A stretch of 64,000 bases of DNA from Crocodylus rhombifer (Eukaryota > Chordata > Crocodylia > Crocodylidae): the NCBI GenBank assembly GCA_038503035.1, contig JAVSML010024359.1:1295447-1359446 (forward strand), given 5' to 3'. This document shows positions 56,170 through 64,000 of this stretch, piece by piece (the stretch's first letter is position 1; the number at the start of each line of letters is the position of its first letter). The position numbers and the translations under genes were made by a program. The notes under the pieces are model-generated. The model was not told the DNA's origin and ran no database searches. It saw nothing but the letters and a program-made list of their open reading frames with translations.

Positions 56170-57935
56170 TTTATCTACTACTGAAGTTCAGCACCAAACA
56201 GCTTGCACAGTAGAACTGCACCCATTAAAGACAGAAAATAAGGTGCATCAGGTCCCCTCTCAAAATGTTCTGATAATTTGTTGACTTGCCTCCAGAGGTG
56301 GGCCTTGCTTTTTTCAGAAATATTTTTGTACTAAAACAGAAAACAACCTCTTCAAGTCTTAAGTAGGCTACTGCCCACCTGCAGCAAATCTGCTACACAG
56401 GGGGTGAACAAGCTGTATATCTCAACAGGAATTGAGATCTCTCTGCTGTAGTCCCCTAATGCAGTAAGCACAGCTGGGCCTTGAATCTAATAGCTGTATG
56501 ATTACATTGGTTTTTGTTTGTGAATACTGATTTCTTCTCTCCAGGAAGAATTATACCAAGCGGAAGCCACCTTTTGACACAGAGATGTAAGATAAGCCTT
56601 AAACTAACCAGTACCCTTATCCTACTCTCCACTTAATGGAGAAATAATGAATGGGAGGTTTTCAAAGGGAAGAGACTTTCATAATGTCTAAAAGTCTGGC
56701 GCCAAAAAACTTGAACATGTTCAGGTCTGTTATCTCTCCTGAGGCTCTACACAGCTGTACCACTGAGTGGCTCCGTACATCTCTCCATTCACTTAATCAC
56801 CTAGTATTTATCTTTTCCCTGCTTTCAGTAAGACCTACCCATACCAACTACAAGCTCTCATGTGCCACAGAGTTCTAGTAAGATGTAGCCTCCTGCTCAT
56901 CAAGACTGTTCTGTCTTTATATTGATAGTCCACAATAAGGATTATTCCTTCTCTATGTAAAAAATAAAATTATTAGTTTCCATAAATTAACAGCTTTAAT
57001 CTCAGGCTCCTTCCTAGCTCTAGTCCCAATCATCTTGCACTGAAACCTGGAGATAGAATTGGGAACAAGGTATGGAAGAAAGTAGTAGTATCACAGTAGC
57101 TTAGAGTAGGGGAAGGAGTTCTCAGTAAGAAGATTGATGGACTGGGATGTCACTCACTCACTGCAGTCCTGAGGTTACCTTGCATCTCATGTGCTGTGCC
57201 ATGCCGTAAAGACTCTCAAATGCAAAACAAAAGTCAGCAGAGCTACTGAAAACCCAGTGATAGCTGATGGCACAGCATGGAACTTTGCAGCTGTTGCAGA
57301 ACTGCTGTAGCAGAAAGTAGGGTTTTGAGTTTAGTGTAAATCATACTTTATGAAGTAGCTCTGCATTGCCAGCCTCTCTTCTGTTGGCTTTGGGGCTGTT
57401 AGACAGCCTTTGTATGTTCTGTCTTTGTCTCAGTTTATATATATGTATAAACACACACACACACACGAAAGTAGTGCAGTTCTGTAATCAGAACTTCTCT
57501 GAAAGCATCACTCTGGCATTGCCATTTACAGCTCCTGTCACTGAAAATTTGCACAAAACAGTATTTATAATGTACCTCATGGCTGGTGCTAACCCCAAAC
57601 TCTTATCTTCACAAGCTGAGAATGTTTTCCTTTTTATCTTGGTTTTTTTTTCCAAATTAGGTACTAAGCAAGTAAGACAAAAGGCAAGACCTCAGTAGCT
57701 TCCTCCTGCAGCAGAATCATAAATATCCTGTCCTCTTTCCTCTGGCCTCTTGCTCACACTTCAGTGATCTGCAGACCTGGAAAAATCTGTGAATTTTTGC
57801 TGGCTGCTTTGAAAATCCAGTGATAAGATTGGCAGTTTTGTAGCACTGCTTTCCCTACACACATTGCTGTTTTAGAAGATGCAACCCCTTGTAGCCCTTG
57901 GACAGGGGAAGCTTATGTTAAGTCTCTTTGGGCAT
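56170..57935. other. No gene recognised
   Basis: Unassigned sequence with a short CA run at about 57450-57465. In mammals TLK1 lies tail-to-tail with GORASP2. I looked for its conserved C-terminus on the minus strand and did not see it. Confidence 0.5.
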
Positions 57936-58205
57936 CTATACACATGCTCTGGGGTTGGGGAGGGTGTTTTAATTATAGCAGCTCTGAGACCTGCTCTAAT
58001 TAAAGTACCTGCAGCATCACATGTATTCAGTGATGTTCTGTGCTTCAAAATGGGGCATGTAAACCAAAGCTCATTTGACTTTTAGTTCAACTGTCTCCTC
58101 CCCGCAACCATTTTGAAGCACGGGGACACTGAATAGACATGATGCAGAGGCTCCTAGAGCATGTTAATTAATTAGCACATGTCAGAGTAGACATAGGTGT
58201 ACATG
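57936..58205. mobile_element. Probable MITE with imperfect long hairpin
   Basis: The arm around 58012-58052 ('tattcagtg', 'gtgcttcaaaatgg') is inverted at 58109-58147 ('ccattttgaagcac', 'cactgaata'). Outer ends 'gggcatctatacacatg' and 'agcatgttaat' are only loosely related. The left end resembles that of the MITE at about 34580. Confidence 0.4.
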
Positions 58206-60087
58206 TGCCTTTTTGGTCTTCTTATATCACCAGAACAACCACTATTTAAATTATTTCAGTGTTTTATCCATCTAGATGGGACATACACTATGGCCTACTC
58301 ATTAACAGTGACCAAATGAAGTTCATTACTTATAGCTAGGACTCCTAGTCCTGCCTGATTAACAAGAATGCCGTTACTTGAAAAGTGGGCAAAAGCCTGA
58401 GATATTTTCATTCCCACCTCTTCCAGTGGAGAGTGAGTTTGCAGGATGGTAGGGGTATCTACCTGTACATAATGAGACTTCACTTCCATCTTCCCTTAAA
58501 GACAAATACTATGAACCTTCAAGATATACTTGAATATGCAGTAACTTGAGGATGGAAGATTAAGATTACTTGTTTAGTAGGCAGATGGTGGAGCTAGGTC
58601 TGGAAACCAGATCTAAGGTCATTCATTAATTTCTACCACTCTTTGCATTGAGCCATCTGCATATGAACAACTAGTTAACAAAACCAAATCCATCTTCTTA
58701 GGACCTGTTATATGTGGGGTACTGACTGCTATAACTGAAAGAGAGAGCTCAATAACTGCAAACTGGAAATAACACCAGCAATTTCCTTCTGAGGCAGTTG
58801 GGACAAGTGAATTAGCTGAAAGCTGATGAGAGCAGAATTAAAACTTATAAGAATGCAAACTCCTAGACCCAGTGCTAAGTTTCTAATTTTAATACTTAAT
58901 GTTACATTAATGGGGATTTTGCCCTTAGCATAGCATTGAGACACTAAACAAGAAGGCTAAGGGTACTTTCCATTTATAGTAAGAATACCCGAACCGCAGC
59001 ATACTTTTCCTGTAACTGTAGGGCCAGGTCAGTGCTACTTAATGGCAAGATATTGTAAGTTATTGATGTACTTAAGAAATGTTTACACCTATTCAAAAGG
59101 ATATTGGACAAGTACCAAGCCTATATTGTCACTGCCATGACAGCAAGGTAGGCTGTATCCAAATTTGGACACTTAGGCCGCGGCCTGATGAGAACAGCCA
59201 TGTGGTACGTGGTGCTGCAGGCACATTCTGATGTTGTCTGTGATGCAAGGTAGCAGCATGGGGAGAGGGCGGGGGGGGGGGGTTGAGCCTAGGAGAACCA
59301 GGGTCAAAAAGACTCACTCAAAAAAAAAAAAAAGGAGTGCGGTGCACACAGGGACAGCATGCACCACCCAAAACCAGAGCCTGGCTGGCCAGAACCACAC
59401 TCCAGCTGCTGGCTAAGCTTCAAGCAGCAGGATCGCAGCTGCTGCTGCCCCTGGAGGTCCCCAGGAACCCAGGTAAGACTGCTGGGGCCAGTCCAGTGCT
59501 GGCCCCAAGCCTCTCCTACCCGACCCAGGGTAACCTGCCATGTGCCAGAGGGCACATGGCACAGGCATTCCCTGGGGACAAGCAGAAGTAGCACAAGGTG
59601 TCACACTTCTAGTTGTCCCTGCAGAAACAAAAGTCCACGCTCGTGTGGACATAGTCTTAGTGTGAAAATTAAAGCCTCCATACTGTAGTATTTCTTGTGC
59701 TTTTTGGAAAGTTCCAAATTACTCTCAAACCTACAACATGCTGATTTTATTCATAAATGGAGTAAATATTACCGTCAACCCAATGGTGGAAGGCCTTTTT
59801 TCCTCCTTTCAGCTTCTAGTGTCACAAAACCTTGGATCTTCCTTCTCTACCTGTTCTACTCAGTGGTGTCTTCTCTTCTGACTACATCCTGCCATCTCAA
59901 CCTTGGAGCTTCAGTTTTCTGTTTTCATTGCACAGGCCGTGCTTTGGAGCCTCCCTGACTATCAATAATTTCTTGAGGGCATCATTTTTGTGTCATTCAC
60001 TCTTTGTCAAGCCACCTTAGCCTCCTCATGTTCATTCCTGCAAATGCCCTTCCTTCTCATTGCTCAAGTTTCAATTCCCTACCGGAG
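58206..60087. other. No gene recognised; one GC-rich segment
   Basis: The stretch 59160-59650 is GC-rich and begins and ends with 'ggacacttaggcc' and 'gtggacatagtcttag', which may be the ends of an old DNA transposon. It holds a G run (59272-59281) and an A run (59321-59333). Open frames there are short and mutually overlapping. Confidence 0.35.
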
Positions 60088-60560
60088 CATCAGAGAATCG
60101 TAGAGAAGCAGGGCTGGAAGAGTCCCCCAGAGGTCATCTAGGCCAACCCCCTTCCTGAGGCAGGATCATCCCTATCTAAACTATTCTATGCAAACCATAA
60201 TCTAAGCTCTATATAAGACTGCCATCAACGCCAACACAATGCAGACCTAACACCCAAACCTGCTACAGGTAAAGCAGGGGAACCACAGCAGCCTATGTCC
60301 TAAATGTTGTCAATATATGCTCAAGAGATTCTGGGTAGATTCTAGCTATGCTTCCTACTACAGAGGAAGGCAAAACCCCCCACAGTCTGTACCAGTCTGG
60401 CCATGGGGTAAAGTTCCTTCTTGACCCCATGGCAAGGAGTCTGACCCTGAGCAGATGGGCAAGACCCAGTAGCCAGGAACCTCCAGTTTTGATTCCAGCA
60501 GGAGCATTTGCACACCCAGTCAAAGTCCCCAGTCACAGCTGTAGCCAATACCCAATGCCT
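60088..60560 (-). mobile_element. CR1 LINE 3' end, antisense, old
   Basis: The complement of the CR1 3' terminus is clear at 60088-60150 (agaatcgtagagaagcag, ggtcatctaggccaaccccc). The more internal part ('agttccttcttgaccccatgg', 'caaggagtctgaccctgag') is diverged 3' UTR or ORF2 sequence without a readable frame. The right limit is approximate. Confidence 0.65.
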
Positions 60561-62186
60561 CTGAGGAAGGCCAAAAATACTGACACAAGTGGCGGGAAGG
60601 GGGAGAAGGGGCAAAGCCCAGAAGCAAGGGAAATATCCATAACAGAACATAGGTGGTACCTGCACCTAGATCAGTCCTGACCAGTAGCTGCCCAACCTCA
60701 GCATTAGCACCTAGAGCGTTATATGAATTCTTTTTACCTGTATCTATTTTTTTCAGTCTTTCTCTGGTCCTTCAGGAGAAGGAACATGCCGTAGCTCCAC
60801 TAGATGGTGCTGTATATTTGCTTTTGGCCTCAGCTGGCAAGGGCAGGTGAGGCCAGGCCCAGAAACAATAGGTCTGTGGTTTTTCTCAGAACCTAACCCA
60901 CACCTGTATAAGTGCCAACTGGACATTATGAACAATATTTAAAGAATTAAGAAAACTCTAGGCACCTACCATTTTTGATATAGAGAAGCACAGTAAAGAG
61001 ATATGTTTCAGGCAGGCTGATGCTGAATTCCAGTAAGTTACTGCCCTTTATTTAATGAATTAAGCAGTCAAAGTAGTTGCAGCATGCAAGTGCATTGTTC
61101 AACTTGAAAACAGTGCATTGTGGGCAGGGGACATCTCATAGTCAGCAAACAGGTCAGTCATGCCTCCTTTTTACAACCTAGTGGTGCAGGGTTAAGCTTG
61201 TGGGTTTGGCACTTAGGCATCTCAAACCAGGAACCAGAGCACATTACATTTGAATGATGCGGGTCTTAGTCATCAACCTGTAGCCTGTTTTGGCTGGGGC
61301 GATTCCATCCCAATCTTCTCACTCGAAGCAGAGCCACTGTGCAGCAAAGAATTTAAGATTCTTTAGGCCAGGGTGCGGGCCTGCCTGTTGCTTAGTGGTT
61401 GGAATATTTGCTGTATTCTGAAACTATTTATGCATTTTACGTTACGTGTCTGGTCCAGTGACTGTTTAACCCATTCACAGATTTTTGCAAGCTGGACCAA
61501 AGAGCATTAGTGAAGCCAGTCCTAGCACTCTGTGCTGTTTTGCCACAATAGCCTATTTTAGTAATAGTCCTTTTGTTTAAGGGCTACTTTACTAATTGCA
61601 AGTTACATGCACTGGTTGCATAGTTCAGTGCTTTTGTTCACTGGTGAGGAAATGCCAAGCTCAGTTTCTCTGCTAGAAAAATCAGCGAAGGCTAAAGGAT
61701 GTAAGAACTGGAACGAGTGTGCTCAGGCTGTAAAAGGTCCAATGTACACAGACTCTTAGTTGTTCAAGGCAATCTCTGATGGAATACAGGCCAGGATTTT
61801 ATTAATATTACTAGCAATACCAGCACAGACAACTGACCTTTCCCACTGGGTTCTGAGTTAAATTTGGTCACTGCTAATTGCCCCATCTGACATTTTCTGA
61901 GCTGTTGAAAGGACTTTATTCTTGAGGTTGTCTTCTGTTCCCAGTGGCAAAGTATAGCAGAAATCCTCTTCTATTAAAAAGTCTCCTCCTGGCCCTTTTG
62001 TTTTTCAGTCAGCCTCTTTGCTAATCATATTCATGAGGCAGTTAATCCACTTCACTGTCCATGGTTTTGTAGAATGAATATTAACCAGTTATGACTGAAT
62101 TAGAACCACCAGCAATTCGTATTTTTTGCACAGAATAGTGAAGCAAACACATATCTTCCACATCCTCCACACTCCCCAGTGTGTAG
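60561..62186. other. No gene recognised
   Basis: Unassigned sequence with short chance open frames. Confidence 0.4.
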
Positions 62187-62194
62187 GAGTAGAC

Positions 62195-62481
62195 CAATGG
62201 ATCTCAACCTTTCTTGGCACCCTTTACTGGACTTGAGGCCCCCCCTACATTACTTTTGTGAAATGAATAGCAACCAATTAAAAAAACCTACTATATATAT
62301 TACAGTGCTTATCTCCTTGCAGAGGGGCTGGAGAGTGGGGGTATAGGATTGTCCAGTCAAGGACAAGCCTAAACCTGTGCTTATCTCTTCCCACATCACT
62401 TATCTCCTCACACCTCCCAACCCCCTTCAAAGGATATGGTAGCACCCCAGGTTACCCCAGCCCTCTGGTTGAGAGTCACTG
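62195..62481. mobile_element. Small hAT element (family D)
   Basis: CAATGGATCTCAACC at the left and GGTTGAGAGTCACTG at the right are inverted. The flanks GAGTAGAC (62187-62194) and GGGTAGAC (62482-62489) differ at one of eight positions. It is 287 bases long. The diverged relative is at 35575-35785. It sits directly beside the 5' edge of the next CR1. Confidence 0.8.
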
Positions 62482-62489
62482 GGGTAGAC

Positions 62490-64000
62490 CAATTAATGAT
62501 TTCTTTGCCTCCATTTTCCTAAGCAGGGACTGGAACAGTCACCCCCGCGCTGGACCCCCCTCAGGCCCCAGGGGAGGTGCACCTGGGCCAAGGGTTAGTG
62601 AGGAACTAGTTAGGGAACTTCTGGAGGGACTGGATGTATTCAAGTCAGAGGGTCCAGATGATCTCCACCCCAGAGTACTAAGGGAATTGACTGAGGTCAT
62701 TGCAGGACCCCGGCATGGCTTTACGAGCACTCGTGGTGCTCTGGTGTGGTGCCAGAGGACTGGAAGAGGGCCAACGTGGTTCCTATCTTCAAGAAGAGGA
62801 GGAAGGAGGATGCGGAAAACTATAGGCCAGTTAGTCTTACCTCGATCCTGGGCAAGCTGTTTGAGAAAATTCTTCTGGCGCATATCCACAAGGGGCCAGC
62901 AGGGGAGGTCATGCTTAGGGGCAACCAACACGGGTTCATTAATGGCAGGTCCTGTCAGACCAACCTGGTGGCCTTCTGTGATCAGATCACCAAATCCTTA
63001 GATGCAGGGGTAGCAGTGGACATAGTCTTCCTTAACTTTTGGAGGGCCTTCGACACCGTCTCTCACCCCGTTTTCATTAAGAAACTGGGGGACTGTGGTG
63101 TCCACACCCACACAGTCAATTGGGTCGCCAAGTGGCTGGAGGGCCGCACCCAGAGAGTGGTGGTGGATGGGTCATTTTCAACCTGGAGGGACGTGGGCAG
63201 TGGGGTCCCCCAGGGCTCGGTCCTCGGGCCTGTGCTGTTCAACATCTTCATCAGTGACTTGGACGAGGGGGTAAAAAGCACCCTGTTCAAATTTGCTGAT
63301 GACACTAAGATGGGGGATGTGGGCATGCTAGAACGAAGGAATAGGCTGCAATCAGACCTAGACAGGTTACAGGGGTGGGTGGATGAGAATAGGATGGGAT
63401 TCAACACCGACAAGTGCAAGGTGATGCACCTGGAAGGAAAAACTGGCACCATACCTACAGGCTGGGGAACTCCCTTCTTGTCAGTGCAGAGGCAGAAAAG
63501 GATCTTGGAGTCATCACTGAGGCCAAGATGAATGTGGGCCGGCAGCATGGGGATGCAGTCAGGAAGGCCAACTGTACTTTGTCATCCATCCACAGATGCA
63601 TCTCAAGCAGGTCCAAGGAGGTGATCCTCCCCCTCTATGCGGCACTGGTCAGGCCGCAGCTGGAGTACTGCGTCCAGTTCTGGGCGCCGCACTTCAAGAG
63701 GGATGTGGACAACGTGGAGAGGGTCCGGATGAAGGCCACTCGCATGATCAGGGGACAGCAGGGAGGAGAGGCTACGGGACCTGAACCTGTTCAGCCTCCA
63801 AAAGAGAAGGCTGAGCGGGGATCTTGTGGCCTGTTATAAACTAGTCAGGGGGGATCAGCAGGCATTGGGGGAGTCCCTGTTCCCCCGAGCACTGCCAGGA
63901 GCGACCAGGAATAACGGTCACAAGCTGGCAGAGGGCAGGTTTAGGTTAGCTATCAGGAGGCGCTACTTCATGGTCAGGGCGGCTAGGATCTGGAACCAGC
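62490..64000 (+). mobile_element. CR1 LINE reverse-transcriptase fragment, running off the window
   Basis: 5'-truncated just before the RT (words for NDFFASIF near 62494, then GLDVFKSEGPDDLHPRVLRE). The RT continues with [46 protein letters not shown] and the catalytic FADDTK, then [17 protein letters not shown]. Frame breaks lie near 62710, near 63430 and near 63765, so no protein is possible. It is closely similar to the antisense CR1 at 42752-43690 (both have DLDEGVKST and the same downstream words), so they belong to one subfamily, distinct from the copy at 39300. The 3' end is beyond 64000. Confidence 0.92.

Noticed and set aside
54990..64000. 3' end of TLK1 on the minus strand, expected from mammalian gene order.
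   Set aside because: No minus-strand frame matches the conserved kinase C-terminus; it may lie beyond the window.
1..64000. CRISPR arrays, prokaryotic operons, integrated viruses or retroviral genes.
   Set aside because: No regularly spaced repeats, no operon-like gene packing and no gag, pol or env-type frames were seen; all reverse transcriptase sequence is of CR1 LINE type.

Overview
This is a vertebrate nuclear window with one recognisable protein-coding gene in a repeat-rich background. The gene is GORASP2 (Golgi reassembly-stacking protein 2, GRASP55) on the + strand. All ten coding exons can be placed by their splice sites and reading phase: 22804-22866, 38510-38590, 45964-46167, 46577-46663, 48340-48470, 49079-49211, 49336-49459, 49935-50021, 52969-53079 and 53955-54253. 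They join in frame to 439 codons, close to the length I recall for the mammalian protein (about 450). Exon 1 lies in a CpG island at about 22.47-23.21 kb, and possible poly(A) signals follow the stop.

The interspersed repeats are mostly CR1 LINEs, with many non-autonomous hAT elements, a palindrome-rich TA-flanked MITE family, a Tigger-like element, MIR-like SINE traces and one Penelope-like retroelement carrying hammerhead-ribozyme-like motifs. Abundant CR1 whose ORF1 has a GDSL/SGNH esterase domain, no L1 and no Alu-type SINEs point to a sauropsid. The CR1 3' tails look most like those of crocodilians (alligator-like); this last step is from memory and is an inference.

Layout. 1-22.4 kb is intergenic, or intronic to a gene I cannot recognise: a MITE at 80-714, hAT elements at 4675-5484 and 6326-7342, a MIR at 8530-8745, and a Penelope-like insertion at 14072-15178 that was itself hit by a hAT. 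22.5-23.2 kb is the GORASP2 promoter and exon 1. Intron 1 (22867-38509) holds two copies of one hAT family, each carrying a further nested hAT, then about 6 kb of mostly unique sequence, then a CR1 split by a MITE. Intron 2 (38591-45963) holds a CR1 with most of ORF2 in sense orientation, a MITE, and an antisense CR1 that kept its 5' UTR, ORF1 and 3' end but lost the middle of ORF2. 46-54.3 kb holds the remaining exons. 55-64 kb is downstream intergenic sequence with a third copy of the hAT family, an old CR1, a small hAT, and a CR1 reverse-transcriptase fragment that runs off the end.

I see no CRISPR array, no prokaryote-like operon, no retroviral genes and no functional tRNA or rRNA gene. 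The most interesting structures lie in the mobile elements: inverted hammerhead-like motifs in a Penelope-like insertion, repeated hAT-in-hAT nesting with readable target-site duplications, a CR1 with a TATA-like box inside a perfect palindrome, and a MITE family built from repeats of an AAACYGGTTT palindrome.
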